Source of the DNA: Thiohalocapsa sp.
GTDB lineage: Bacteria > Pseudomonadota > Gammaproteobacteria > Chromatiales > Chromatiaceae
Direction: 5' to 3'
Assembly: GCA_021736785.1 (NCBI GenBank)
Contig: JAIPFF010000021.1
Location: forward strand, 1 to 64,000
DNA: 64,000 nucleotides
In this document: positions 54,756 to 63,872 of the stretch, one piece after another
How positions within the stretch are numbered: the stretch's first letter is position 1
Layout of the letters: each line of letters opens with the position of its first letter
Translations under genes and position numbers: made by a program
Notes under the pieces: model-generated
Database searches by the model: none
What the model saw: the letters and a program-made list of their open reading frames with translations, nothing else
Told to the model about the DNA's origin: nothing

Positions 54756-56018
54756 ATGTCCGCCGCCGGCAACCACAACGATTGCGACGCCGGGCCGCAG
54801 CGCACGAAACCCCTCGGCGTGGAACAGGCCCTGGAGGTTCTCCTGGCGCGTGCCCGACCGTTGACCGAGACCGAAACGCTGCCGCTGGCCCGGTCGCGGG
54901 GGCGTGTGCTCGCCGAGCCGCTCGCAAGCACCGTCGACCTGCCGCCCTGGGACAACAGCGCAATGGATGGCTATGCGCTGCGCGCGGAGGATGCAGCAAC
55001 GACGCAGGGAAGGCTGCCGGTCTCGCAACGCGTGCCCGCGGGCAGCTCTGCCGAGCCCCTCGTCCCCCGCACCGCGGCCCGCATTTTCACCGGTGCGCCC
55101 GTGCCGGCGCATGCCGACACCGTCGTCGTGCAGGAGAGCTGCCAACGTGACGGCGACGTGGTGATCGTGCCCGCGGCACTCGAGCGGGGTGCCAACATCC
55201 GCCGCCGCGCCGAAGACGTTCGTGCCGGCGACACGGTCATCGCCGCCGGCACCCGGCTCAGCACCCAGCAGCTGGGCCTGGCCGCTTCGGTGGGCGCGGC
55301 GCGGGTCCGCGTCTATCGGCGCCTGCGGGTGGCGTTCTTCGCCAGCGGCGATGAACTGACCATGCCCGGCGAGCCACTCTCCCCGGGCAAGATCTACAAC
55401 TCCAACCGCTTCCTGTTCCAAGGACTGCTCGAAGATTTGGGCTGCGATGTCATCGACCTCGGAACGGTGCCGGATACATTCGACGCCACCGCCGAGGCAC
55501 TGCGCCGGGGTGCCGAGCAGGCCGACCTGGTGATGGCCAGCGGCGGTGTGTCCGTGGGCGAGGAAGACCATGTCCGGCCCGCCGTGCAGCAGATCGGGAC
55601 GCTCGATCTATGGAACGTCGCCATGCGCCCCGGCAAGCCGCTGGCGTTCGGCCACATCGGCGACACGCCGTTCATCGGCAGTCCGGGCAACCCGGTTTCT
55701 TTGTTCGTCACCTTCTGTCTGTTCGCCCGGCCCTTTATCCTGCGCATGCAAGGCGTCGAGCGCGGCCTCGTTCCTAACGCGCTGCGTGTTCGCGCCGGCT
55801 TCGATTGGCCGACCCCCGGCAAGCGCCGCGAGTACCATCGGGCCAGGATCACGACCGGCGCCGACGGCATACCGGTGGCCGAGATCTTCGAGAGCCGCTC
55901 GTCGGCCTCGCTGCGCTCGCTGGCCTGGGCCGGCGGCTTGGTCGACATCGCGGCCGGCACGACAGTGACAGCCGGCGACAGCGTCGTATTCCTTCCCCTT
56001 TGCGAGCTGCTCGGATGA
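54756..56018 (+). CDS. moeA: Molybdopterin molybdenumtransferase MoeA
   Basis: Inserts molybdate into adenylated molybdopterin. The product is 420 residues from the ATG at 54756, one base after the moaB stop; a GTG at 54744 is a weaker choice because the GGTGAG ribosome site lies just before the ATG. Motifs are DNSAMDGYALRA, RIFTGAPVPAHADTVV, FASGDELTMPG and SGGVSVGEEDHV, then PGKPLAFG and SPGNPVS. Confidence 0.96.
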   Translation: MSAAGNHNDCDAGPQRTKPLGVEQALEVLLARARPLTETETLPLARSRGRVLAEPLASTVDLPPWDNSAMDGYALRAEDAATTQGRLPVSQRVPAGSSAEPLVPRTAARIFTGAPVPAHADTVVVQESCQRDGDVVIVPAALERGANIRRRAEDVRAGDTVIAAGTRLSTQQLGLAASVGAARVRVYRRLRVAFFASGDELTMPGEPLSPGKIYNSNRFLFQGLLEDLGCDVIDLGTVPDTFDATAEALRRGAEQADLVMASGGVSVGEEDHVRPAVQQIGTLDLWNVAMRPGKPLAFGHIGDTPFIGSPGNPVSLFVTFCLFARPFILRMQGVERGLVPNALRVRAGFDWPTPGKRREYHRARITTGADGIPVAEIFESRSSASLRSLAWAGGLVDIAAGTTVTAGDSVVFLPLCELLG

Positions 56019-56266
56019 TTCGCGTACTTTTTTTCGCAAGCCTGCGGGAGCGTCTCGGCACCGCGCAGGAGTCCATCGCCGCCGACGGCATCGCCAGCGT
56101 CGCCGACGTGATTTCCCGGCTGCGCGCCGCCGACCCCGCCCGTGCGGAGGCGTTGTCGCCGCAGCAGGCCGTCATCGCCGCCGTTAATCAGGAAATGGCC
56201 CGCGCCGATACGCCGGTGGCCGACGGCGACGAAGTGGCTTTTTTCCCGCCCGTCACCGGCGGCTGA
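56015..56266 (+). CDS. moaD: Molybdopterin synthase sulfur carrier MoaD
   Basis: Ubiquitin-like small subunit of molybdopterin synthase, 83 residues, ending in the required VTGG tail that is thiocarboxylated. The start overlaps the moeA stop (ATGA). MoaE is not in the window. Confidence 0.96.
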   Translation: MIRVLFFASLRERLGTAQESIAADGIASVADVISRLRAADPARAEALSPQQAVIAAVNQEMARADTPVADGDEVAFFPPVTGG

Positions 56267-56428
56267 AGGCATCGCCGACCGCATCCGGGATGGCTCGGCC
56301 CGGCGCGCCGGGCGAATTCCCGCCCAATCGGCGATGGCGTCTCCTGCATGGTCTAGACTCAGTTCCGAAGGCTGCACCGCAGCCGCGCCCGAACCCACGG
56401 AACAGCAGAGAATCCGCACAGCCCCGAA

Positions 56429-57496
56429 GTGAGCACGCCCAACGCTTCAGAACGCTTTCTGGTTTTCGCCGCCGGCGAGCATCGCTACGCCCTATCGGCG
56501 GACTGCGTTCGCGAAACCCTCTCGCTGCCGCGACTGACGGCACTCGACGATACGCCGCCATGGGTGCTGGGTGCGTTCGACCTACGCGGCGAGTTGGCGC
56601 CGTTGGTCAGTATCGAGGTTTGCCTGGGCGCTCCGACACCGAGCGCGACCGCGGCGGACCTGGCCATCGTCGCCGATATGGGCGGCCATCCCGTGGCACT
56701 GCACGCGCACGCACTGTGCGGACTTTGCCGCGCCGTGCGCATGGCGACGCCCGCGGCCGACGCGGACGGCCCGGAGATCCGCCGGCCGCGCTGGCACATT
56801 GCGTTGGCGGACGGAACGGCGCCGGTCGTGACCGAGTCCTGCCTGCGCGTCGGTGCGCACGAGATTCTCGACACGCGGGTGACGCCCGAGGCGCGCCTCG
56901 CCGCCTTCGAGCGGAGCCTCGGCGCCGACGGCCGCGACCTGCTCGACGAGCGCGCGCATCGATTCGGCGAGCTCACGGCCGATCACAGCCGAAAACCCCG
57001 GTGGCCGTTCTTGCAGGTACTGATCGGCGGCGAGCGCTTTGCGTTCTCGGCATCGGATTCGGTGGCATTTTCCAGCATCCGCGCCGGCTCCGGCAGTGGA
57101 TCTGCCGCGTCGGCGGCACAATCGGCGCCAGCGCCGGCGGCGGCGCCCGCCGACACACGAGACCGCCTCCGCTGCACCGTGCAGTCAGGTCAACTGCCGC
57201 CCGTGTTCGATGTCCGGCCTACGCTGGGGATCACCCGCCATGCGCAATGGCGGCCACGCCAAGCTGTATTGATCGATCTCGCCGGTGAACAGCGCGCCAT
57301 CGCCGTGGACGCCATCGAGCATTTCCTGCATGCACGCCCCCGTGACGCCTCGCTGCTCCCGGCCTCGCTGCGCGCGCGCCTTCTGCACTGGATCACCGGC
57401 GCCATCCAGGGCGAAGACCGTCTGCTGCCCATCGTCGATCCGGTAGAACTGCTCAGCGAAGCGGAGCCGGGCAACGATCTCGCTCCCGGTCACTGA
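56429..57496 (+). CDS. Tandem CheW-domain protein
   Basis: A 355-residue protein with two CheW-like domains: residues about 8-130 (FLVFAAGEHRYALSADCVRE, then PWVLGAFDLRGELAPLVSI) and about 195-345 (FLQVLIGGERFAFSASDSVAF, then DRLLPIVDPVELL), separated by an Ala/Pro/Ser linker (APAPAAAPA). CheW domains connect receptors with CheA kinase. It starts with GTG and has no clear ribosome site. There are no other chemotaxis genes nearby, so it may serve a distant cluster or a second signalling system. Confidence 0.8.
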   Translation: MSTPNASERFLVFAAGEHRYALSADCVRETLSLPRLTALDDTPPWVLGAFDLRGELAPLVSIEVCLGAPTPSATAADLAIVADMGGHPVALHAHALCGLCRAVRMATPAADADGPEIRRPRWHIALADGTAPVVTESCLRVGAHEILDTRVTPEARLAAFERSLGADGRDLLDERAHRFGELTADHSRKPRWPFLQVLIGGERFAFSASDSVAFSSIRAGSGSGSAASAAQSAPAPAAAPADTRDRLRCTVQSGQLPPVFDVRPTLGITRHAQWRPRQAVLIDLAGEQRAIAVDAIEHFLHARPRDASLLPASLRARLLHWITGAIQGEDRLLPIVDPVELLSEAEPGNDLAPGH

Positions 57497-57812
57497 TTCC
57501 TTCACCAATCCCCGCCATTCGTCAGCGCTTCGGCGCAATCCGATCGACCGGGCGTCGAAAGACCCCGCCGGTTGATGCGCATGCGCCTTCTCCGGTACCG
57601 ACGCCCGCCGTCCGATCAGCGGTCGAAAACGCGCTTGACGCACAATGCCAGCGCTCTATAGTCAGCTTTAAGGCCGGACACTGATGTGGATATAAAAATT
57701 TTTGATCCGTTGCGCACCCCCGACCGTCTCCGCGGACACCGACCGCGTCCATCGGATGACCAATCGTCATAACCATTGTCGAGCACCACTGCCGCACCAA
57801 GGAGATGCAGCC
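57497..57812. other. Intergenic region before the TusE-like gene
   Basis: Contains a strong promoter (57635-57662) and an AT-rich symmetric element GGATATAAAAATTTTTGATCC at 57692-57712, just downstream of the predicted transcription start. No gene is seen. Confidence 0.5.
57635..57662 (+). promoter_or_regulatory. Sigma-70 promoter of the TusE-like gene
   Basis: TTGACG (57635-57640), 16-base spacer, TATAGT (57657-57662), a very good match for this GC-rich genome. The leader would be about 145 bases, with the AT-rich symmetric element at 57692-57712 inside it. Confidence 0.65.
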
Positions 57813-58157
57813 ATGAGCAAGCAGCTTGCACGCCGTCGCTTCACGTCCATTCACCAACCATTGCCGATGGACAACGACGGATTCCTGACCGACCCGTCTC
57901 TTTGGAGCGAGACCATGGCTTGCCTGATCACCGCGATGGATGGCAGAGGCACGTTGGAGCGCGAGCACTGGACCGTCATCTACTACCTGCGCGAGCACTT
58001 TTTGACCTACAGCGCATTGCCGCCGGTGTCGCAGCTGTGCCGCACCCACGGCATGCAGCGCGAGCGCGTGAAGCAGCTCTTCGGTAGTTGCCGCGCGGCG
58101 TGGCGCACGGCGGGACTGCCGAACCCGGGCCCCGAGGCGCTGGCCTATATGACCTGA
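57813..58157 (+). CDS. TusE/DsrC/DsvC-family protein lacking the C-terminal cysteine
   Basis: A 114-residue protein with the DsrC/TusE fold pattern: FLTDPSLWSETMACLIT, then HWTVIYYLREHFLTY, and AAWRTAGLPNPGPEALAYM. The C-terminal Cys of TusE and the C-x10-C arm of DsrC are not present; the protein ends LAYMT. It cannot act as a persulfide carrier by the usual Cys, so a regulatory or partner-binding role is likely. The AAGGAG site lies eight bases before the ATG. Confidence 0.82.
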   Translation: MSKQLARRRFTSIHQPLPMDNDGFLTDPSLWSETMACLITAMDGRGTLEREHWTVIYYLREHFLTYSALPPVSQLCRTHGMQRERVKQLFGSCRAAWRTAGLPNPGPEALAYMT

Positions 58158-58255
58158 GCCGCTATGACCTGAGCCTCGACGACCTGAGCCGCAGCCCGCG
58201 CGCGTGATCGATCGGCCCGGCCGGCGCGGCCATCACTGCCCGCCAACCGGCGGCT

Positions 58256-59407
58256 TCAAGCCGCGTCGCAGCGTCGGCAATCACGCACGATAGCGTGGAC
58301 AAAGGCCAGCTTCTCGATGGCCGGCCCGGAGAGCACGAAAGGATAGAGATCCTGCTGACCCATGCTGCGGCTCAGGCTGTTGAGCGCAAAGGTCAGCGGC
58401 AGCCAGTCGTCCATGATCTCGGCGAAGTCCTGTACGTCGTAGGGGTCCACCTCGGGGTTCGCTTGCTGCAGGCTGCCGTCGGGAAGACGCCGCTCCACCT
58501 GCACGCCGAAGTGCTCGGCAGTCTCCAGCGTATCGAGAATATGCAGGTAGTGGGCCCAGCTTTCCGCCCAGTCCTCCCAGGGATGGGAGCTGGCGTAGGC
58601 GCTGATGAAGCGATCCTGCCAGTCCGGCGGCGCGCTATTCGCGTAATGGGCATCGAGCGCCGCCCGATAGTCGGCGCGCTCGTCGCCGAACAGCGCCCGG
58701 AACGCGTCCTGACGATCCCCATCGCGAATAAGCACATTCCAGTAGTAATGCCCGATTTCGTGGCGGAAATGCCCGAGCAGTGTTCGATAGCGCTCCGCCA
58801 TGTCGATGCGCCGGCGCTCGCGCACGGCAGCGTCGGCCTCGTCGATATTCAGCGTGATCAAACCTTCGGCATGCCCGGTGAGGACAGCCTGTCCGAGCGG
58901 CGCGTCCTGACTCGACAAGAATGCAAAAGCGAGCCCCGACACCGGGTCTTCGAGCCGGGTTCGAAGCGGCAGCCCCAAACGCAGCAGCGAGTAGAACAGC
59001 CGGCGTTTGCTACGCTCGATGCGGAACCACTTGTCCAGATTGCCGGCTCGAGCCAGGTTCGGAATCATCTGGTTGTGACGGCAGGCGGTGCAGAATACCT
59101 GCTCGCTCGACGTCGGAACCATCCAATTGCAGACCTCGTGCCCGGAGTAATTGCCGCACTTGCGGTAGGTCCGCACCGGCTCGGTCCGTCTCTGCGAAAG
59201 CAGGCGCGAGAACAGGCCTCGCACGCTGCGCGTTGCCCGCGGTGAACGCGTGCTGTCGGGCTCGCGCCAGAGGCCGTCAGGGCCCTGCTGAAGTGCCGTC
59301 AAGCGCATCCGATCCGGCACAAAGCCGAGTGTCGCGCCGCAGTGGGTGCATACGGAATTCTCGAAGTACACGGACTGCCCGCATAGTCGGCAGCTAAACG
59401 TCTTCAT
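58256..59407 (-). CDS. Putative zinc-binding metallopeptidase with N-terminal zinc ribbon
   Basis: A 383-residue soluble protein. The N-terminus MKTFSCRLCGQSVYFENSVC starts a zinc ribbon, completed by THCGATLG; a second set of Cys (YRKCGNYSGHEVCNW, VFCTACRHNQ) follows. The catalytic motif is H-E-x2-H in GHFRHEIGHYYW. This matches the family often called putative zinc-binding metallopeptidase (PF15887). The start at 59407 is chosen for the zinc ribbon beginning. The substrate is unknown. Confidence 0.9.
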   Translation of the reverse strand: MKTFSCRLCGQSVYFENSVCTHCGATLGFVPDRMRLTALQQGPDGLWREPDSTRSPRATRSVRGLFSRLLSQRRTEPVRTYRKCGNYSGHEVCNWMVPTSSEQVFCTACRHNQMIPNLARAGNLDKWFRIERSKRRLFYSLLRLGLPLRTRLEDPVSGLAFAFLSSQDAPLGQAVLTGHAEGLITLNIDEADAAVRERRRIDMAERYRTLLGHFRHEIGHYYWNVLIRDGDRQDAFRALFGDERADYRAALDAHYANSAPPDWQDRFISAYASSHPWEDWAESWAHYLHILDTLETAEHFGVQVERRLPDGSLQQANPEVDPYDVQDFAEIMDDWLPLTFALNSLSRSMGQQDLYPFVLSGPAIEKLAFVHAIVRDCRRCDAA

Positions 59408-59447
59408 GGCAAGGTGCTCCGATGGCGGGGTGTCCGCTGGCGGCGCA

Positions 59448-60119
59448 TCAGCCCCGTTGCGGGGGCTTTTCCCGCAGCCGTGCGAGGCTGTCGCGCCCGC
59501 ATCGGCGCGCAATACGCAGCAAACGCAGGAAGATCTGGGCAGCCAGAAACGCGTCGCCGGCGGCGGTATGACGGTCGTAGGGGACAATCGAGAAGCGCTT
59601 GCACAGCCCGTCGAGGGATAAGTCGTTCAAATGCGGATCGTCGCCGAAGCCGCCATCGGCCTCCAGCCGCAACGCCAGATCGCCGGTATCGACGCTCGTG
59701 TTCAGCAGCCGCGCCTCGCTATGACGATCGAGGGCTGCATTGAGCATGTCGATGTCGTAGCGAATGTGATGACCGACCAGCACGGCATCGCGCAGATAGC
59801 CCAGCAGCTTGGCGATGGCCTGCGCTTCGGGCACGCCGCTGCTGCGCGTGGCATCCCGCGTGATGCCGTGGACCAGCGTCGATGCCGTGTTGTGCCGGAT
59901 CTGCAAGACCGCCTCGAAGGTGTCGCCGAGATCGATCCGGCACTCGTCGATGCCCACGGCGCCGACGCTCACGATCCGGTGCCGGCGCGGATCCATGCCC
60001 GTGGTCTCGCAATCGAGCACGACGAACCGCACCGACTCCAGCGGCGCATCGCGGGCCCAGCTATCGTCGAAAGCATCGCGATAGTCGGCCAAGGCCTGCA
60101 TGTCGAAGCCCTCGGTCAT
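59448..60119 (-). CDS. DEDDh 3'-5' exonuclease (DnaQ-like)
   Basis: DnaQ-type exonuclease with VVLDCETTGMDP (Exo I: Asp, Glu), VGHHIRYDIDML (Exo II) and DRHTAAGDAFL (Exo III: His, Asp). I place the start at 60119 (MTEGFDMQALAD, 223 residues); an earlier GTG at 60260 would add a Arg-rich extension of doubtful reality. It is followed 40 bp later by the metallopeptidase gene and lies just after the cNMP/CBS/DUF294 gene, with which such exonucleases are commonly paired. Confidence 0.88.
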   Translation of the reverse strand: MTEGFDMQALADYRDAFDDSWARDAPLESVRFVVLDCETTGMDPRRHRIVSVGAVGIDECRIDLGDTFEAVLQIRHNTASTLVHGITRDATRSSGVPEAQAIAKLLGYLRDAVLVGHHIRYDIDMLNAALDRHSEARLLNTSVDTGDLALRLEADGGFGDDPHLNDLSLDGLCKRFSIVPYDRHTAAGDAFLAAQIFLRLLRIARRCGRDSLARLREKPPQRG

Positions 60120-60305
60120 CGGTCCGACAGCGCGCCCCGCGCTGCATGGCCGCTGCAGGATCGGCGCGAGGCGCCGCCCCCCCCGCCCGGCCGGGACTGG
60201 CGATCGCGCCGCGGCGCTGCCGGTGCGGACCCACCCGGCACACCGGCGCCGATAGACCATCCCCGCGGCAAGCGAAGGGTCGGCCGCGCCAACGCCCCAT
60301 CAGGG

Positions 60306-62228
60306 TTATCGCCGAGGTACCAAGCCATAGCGCCGTCCCATGTATTCCATCAAACGCACGACGGTGCGAAAGCCCGCCTTCAGCAGCGTCTGGTCCAATC
60401 GGGTCAGATTCGAGGGGTCGATGCGGCTGCCGTCCGTGCCCGTGGTCAGGCCCGCTCGGGCGCGCTGATACAGTGCATTGCCGAACGCGGCCACGGTCTC
60501 TTCGATCAGCACCGCCGTCTCGTCGCTCTCCGGCTCGAGTGCCCGCAGGCGGTCCAGTGTCGTCGCCCCTTGGTGGACTCCGCAATCAAGGGCGAGCGCG
60601 CGGGCGATATCGACGATCGGCTGCAGCGTCGTGCGCTGAAGATCGAGCACGTCGTTGTAGCCGCCGTCGTCATCGATCACGAGATTGCGGAAGAAGGTCA
60701 GCGGCGGCAGATTCGCCATGGAATCGTTGACCAGCAATGGCACGAAGCTCGGATTGCGGTCCTCTTCGCTATGGATATGGCGCTCGAGCGCCTGCACCAG
60801 CCAGCAGTCGCCGTGCACCGCACGCAGATCGAACAGCGACGTGGCCCGATACACCGCGCTTTCGATGGGATCCCGGATCCAGCCGGTGAATGCCCGCTGC
60901 CACTCCGATAGCGAGCGGCAGGCACTGGGGTGACCGGCAACGATGCCCTTCGCGGTCGGCACGAAACCGCACGCGGCGAGTCCGGCACTGACGCGACGAC
61001 CCAGTTCGAGAAAGTAGCCGCGCGCGGCGCGCGCAAGCTCCGGCTCCGGGTCCGCATAGACGATGCCGTGATCGAGGTCGTACATGGTCACCAGCTCGCG
61101 CCGCCCGGCGGCCCCGAAAAAGACCCAACAGTGGTCGAGCCCCGGACTCTCCACGCCCTCCTCGGCCAGCGCGCCCTCGACCAGCGTCACGACCCGGCGC
61201 AACACCGCCGCATTGAACGCCGAAGCGATGGGCGCCAGCCAGCGTATGGCCTCCGGGGCGCTGAGACCGGCCGCGATCACTTCCTCGCCCTGGGCGCGAA
61301 GCTGCGCCAGCTCGCCGATATTGCGGGCAGCGGCCATATCGCAGACGATCTCCAGCGGCGCACCACCTTCGATCTTGGTCAAATCGCGTCGAGACACCAC
61401 CGCCACCACCGGGGCCCCGGGCGTCCCGTCGACGGTCAGCACAAGGTGCTCCGCCTGGGCCTCCAACATCCGGATCAGATAGGTGCCGGCCTCCAAGCCC
61501 GCCGCGGCGATCGGAACCGGCTGCACCAAACGCTCCGCCGGTGCTTGCGCCGGCACCTCGCCTGAGGCGACATGGTCGCTCAGCGCACGAATCGAGACGA
61601 CGCCGATGGGTGCGCCGTCCGGGTCCGTGATCGCCGCCGCGCTGGCGCCCCGCTCCGCCAGCCGCGCGGCGACGGCGCGCAGCGGGGTGCCCGAGCCGCA
61701 GGCGACGAGCGCCGGTGCCGCGAGCCGGCGCAGCAACCAATCGAACGGGCGCCGGCCGAGGCGCATCTCCTCGCTGCGCCCGCGGCGGCTCTCCAGCTCA
61801 GACGGCATGACGGACGTAGAAAAGTAGGCCGCCAGAAAACGGCTCGCACGCCCGTGACGCTTGACGGCCTCCCAGAACCGGTCTGCCGGCAAGGCGTAGA
61901 GGATCACGTCGGTCTCGGTCCGCGCCGTCAGCGTGTGCTCTTCGGCACCCAGATAGCGCCCGACCCCGAGCAAGTCGCCCTCGCCGCGGACATCCCGCAG
62001 CGATTCGCCCTCCGCGGTGGCCTCGACCAGCCGCACCACGCCTTGCTGGATCACGTAGACGAAGGGCTTTCGCTTGCGGCCCTTCTCGAAGACCAATTCC
62101 CCGTGCTCGTGGAAGGCCACTCGCCCGCCGTCGACCAAATCAAGCAGCTCGCCCTCAGTCATGTACTGAAAAGGCGGATAGCGGCGCAGAAAGTCGGCGA
62201 CGCGATGTGCGATCGTGGCAGTCTTCAA
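60306..62228 (-). CDS. cNMP-binding / CBS / DUF294 nucleotidyltransferase-like protein
   Basis: A 640-residue signalling protein. The TTG at 62228 has a good AAGGAT site; the frame stays open further upstream but without similarity. Domains in order: cyclic-nucleotide-binding fold (about 15-130, VYVIQQGVVRLVEAT), two CBS domains (about 150-265, AAITDPDGAPIGVVSIRALSDHV), a DUF294 nucleotidyltransferase (FFGAAGRRELVTMYDLDHGIVY, with Asp-x-Asp), and a DUF294 C-terminal helical domain. The active-site motif usually G-S-x-G-R reads GAAGR. It may sense cNMP/adenylates and nucleotidylate a target; the target is not known. Confidence 0.9.
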   Translation of the reverse strand: MKTATIAHRVADFLRRYPPFQYMTEGELLDLVDGGRVAFHEHGELVFEKGRKRKPFVYVIQQGVVRLVEATAEGESLRDVRGEGDLLGVGRYLGAEEHTLTARTETDVILYALPADRFWEAVKRHGRASRFLAAYFSTSVMPSELESRRGRSEEMRLGRRPFDWLLRRLAAPALVACGSGTPLRAVAARLAERGASAAAITDPDGAPIGVVSIRALSDHVASGEVPAQAPAERLVQPVPIAAAGLEAGTYLIRMLEAQAEHLVLTVDGTPGAPVVAVVSRRDLTKIEGGAPLEIVCDMAAARNIGELAQLRAQGEEVIAAGLSAPEAIRWLAPIASAFNAAVLRRVVTLVEGALAEEGVESPGLDHCWVFFGAAGRRELVTMYDLDHGIVYADPEPELARAARGYFLELGRRVSAGLAACGFVPTAKGIVAGHPSACRSLSEWQRAFTGWIRDPIESAVYRATSLFDLRAVHGDCWLVQALERHIHSEEDRNPSFVPLLVNDSMANLPPLTFFRNLVIDDDGGYNDVLDLQRTTLQPIVDIARALALDCGVHQGATTLDRLRALEPESDETAVLIEETVAAFGNALYQRARAGLTTGTDGSRIDPSNLTRLDQTLLKAGFRTVVRLMEYMGRRYGLVPRR

Positions 62229-62384
62229 GGCGATCCTTCGAATTGCTGCTTGTGTCTGGCGCCTCGGCGCGCGGCAATGCCGCACGACGAAATATTCGGG
62301 CGATGTTAGCCCATCACGACGCGGCCACGCAGCGCCGATTGCGAGGAAGCATCGCGCCGGTCTCCCGAAGCACCGCGCGGGGCC

Positions 62385-63743
62385 TCAGCGCCGCCCGGTC
62401 GCAACCGTAAAACGGGTCGGCAGCACGCCGCCGCGCCGGTCGAGAACTTGGTCGGGCGCGTCCACTCTGCTCAGGCGCCGGCTCGCAAGCAGCGGGCGCA
62501 GCAATGCCGGGACGGCCACGCGGTTGATATGCTCACCGAAGCACCGGTGCGCACCGTACCCCCAATGCAGATAGTGGGTGCTCGGTCGGTCGGTCCGGAA
62601 TGTGCGCGGCAGCCAAAGCGTCAGCGGATCGAACATCGCGCCGAAGGTGGCCGCAAAGACCATGCTGTCCTGCGGGATCTTCCGGGCGCGCAGGCTGCCC
62701 CGTGCGATGACGCAGTCCCTGACGGCCCGGCGACAGATCACCGTATGCACCGGACGGAAGCGCAGCGCCTCGAACAGGTAGCGCCCCAATGCAGGCAGAT
62801 CGTTGCCGCGCGCGGCGTCGCACGCGGCCTCCAGCATCCGCGGCCGGCGCAGGAGCTCATCGAGGGCGTTCACGGCCGCCGCCGAGACGGTGGGCAGCGC
62901 CGAGACGGCGAGCAGCAGCCAATTGTCGCGAATGGCCGCATCGTCGAAGTTCGGCTGCGCCGCCTTCTGTAATGCCAGGCAGCGGTTGAGGACATCGTCG
63001 CGATCGCCCGGGGCGGCCTTGCGCGCGGCAATGGCCGCATCGAGTTGTGCCCGCATCGCACGCGCCGCGGCCAGTGCCTCGCGCTCCACGTCCGGATCCG
63101 CCGCCAGATCCAGCGCCAGATAGCGGTACATCGGCGTTGTCCAACCGATCCAAGGCTCGCCGTCGCTGCCGGGCAAGCCGAAATAGCGGGCGAGGACATC
63201 GGCCATGACCGGCAGCGTCAACTGTGCCGGCACGTCGATCTGCCGGCCGGAGGCGGCAACCGCGGCCCGGGCGCCCTGCTCGATCGCAGGCAGTAGCAAC
63301 CGCTCCACATCGTCCCGGCGCAGGGCCAGGTGCATCATGGCCAGGCCCTGCTCGCGCGCCTGCCCGGGCTGCATGCCGGCGAACGTGCTCGACCCCGCCG
63401 TGAGGCGTCCGATCCGGGGCCCGTAGACGACGGCGAAGTCCTCGTCGCGCTCGAGCACTTCGCGCACATCGTCGAAGCGGGTGACGATCACCGTGCCGGC
63501 GTTGGCGTAAGCCTCTACGAGGCGGCGCGACATCGACAGGTTGGCATTGAATACCCGCAGTACGCCGAACAGGAGCCGCTGACCGTCGGTGGTGGCGGTC
63601 ATGGCCTCCAAGCGTTCGGCGATGGGCGTGCCCTTATCGGCTTTCGCGAGCAGATAAAGCAGCCGGGCCAAATCGCCGAGGCCGGCGGCGAATGCGCCCA
63701 AGTAGCGCAGCGGGAGCAGGAACAGATTGCTCAGCAGCGGCAT
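62385..63743 (-). CDS. Cytochrome P450, atypical oxygen-activation motif
   Basis: A 452-residue P450. The haem-binding loop is HWGYGAHRCFGEHINR with Cys401 as thiolate ligand; the ExxR motif is FEALRF. The I helix reads LLLAVSALPTVSAAAV, where most P450s have A/G-G-x-D/E-T: the acidic residue is replaced by Pro, though the Thr is kept. The N-terminus is hydrophobic (LLSNLFLLPLRYLGAF) and may attach to the membrane. No redox partner gene is nearby. The changed motif suggests peroxide use or an isomerase-type reaction instead of classical O2 activation. Confidence 0.88.
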   Translation of the reverse strand: MPLLSNLFLLPLRYLGAFAAGLGDLARLLYLLAKADKGTPIAERLEAMTATTDGQRLLFGVLRVFNANLSMSRRLVEAYANAGTVIVTRFDDVREVLERDEDFAVVYGPRIGRLTAGSSTFAGMQPGQAREQGLAMMHLALRRDDVERLLLPAIEQGARAAVAASGRQIDVPAQLTLPVMADVLARYFGLPGSDGEPWIGWTTPMYRYLALDLAADPDVEREALAAARAMRAQLDAAIAARKAAPGDRDDVLNRCLALQKAAQPNFDDAAIRDNWLLLAVSALPTVSAAAVNALDELLRRPRMLEAACDAARGNDLPALGRYLFEALRFRPVHTVICRRAVRDCVIARGSLRARKIPQDSMVFAATFGAMFDPLTLWLPRTFRTDRPSTHYLHWGYGAHRCFGEHINRVAVPALLRPLLASRRLSRVDAPDQVLDRRGGVLPTRFTVATGRR

Positions 63744-63840
63744 TGAAATCTCCGCAAATAACAGGGAAAGGCGGCGGAGCGGCTCGGCGAGCGCCGGCGC
63801 GACGCATCCGGCATACCCGCTCGACGCCCGGACTCGGCGC

Positions 63841-63870
63841 TCGGAAGCGGCGCTCGGAAGCGGCGCTCGG
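63841..63870. repeat. Two 13-bp tandem repeats (TCGGAAGCGGCGC)
   Basis: Exact copies at 63841-63853 and 63854-63866, with partial copies on each side. It lies three bases from the stop of the HtrA-like gene, in the gap before the P450. Confidence 0.8.
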
Positions 63871-63872
63871 AT

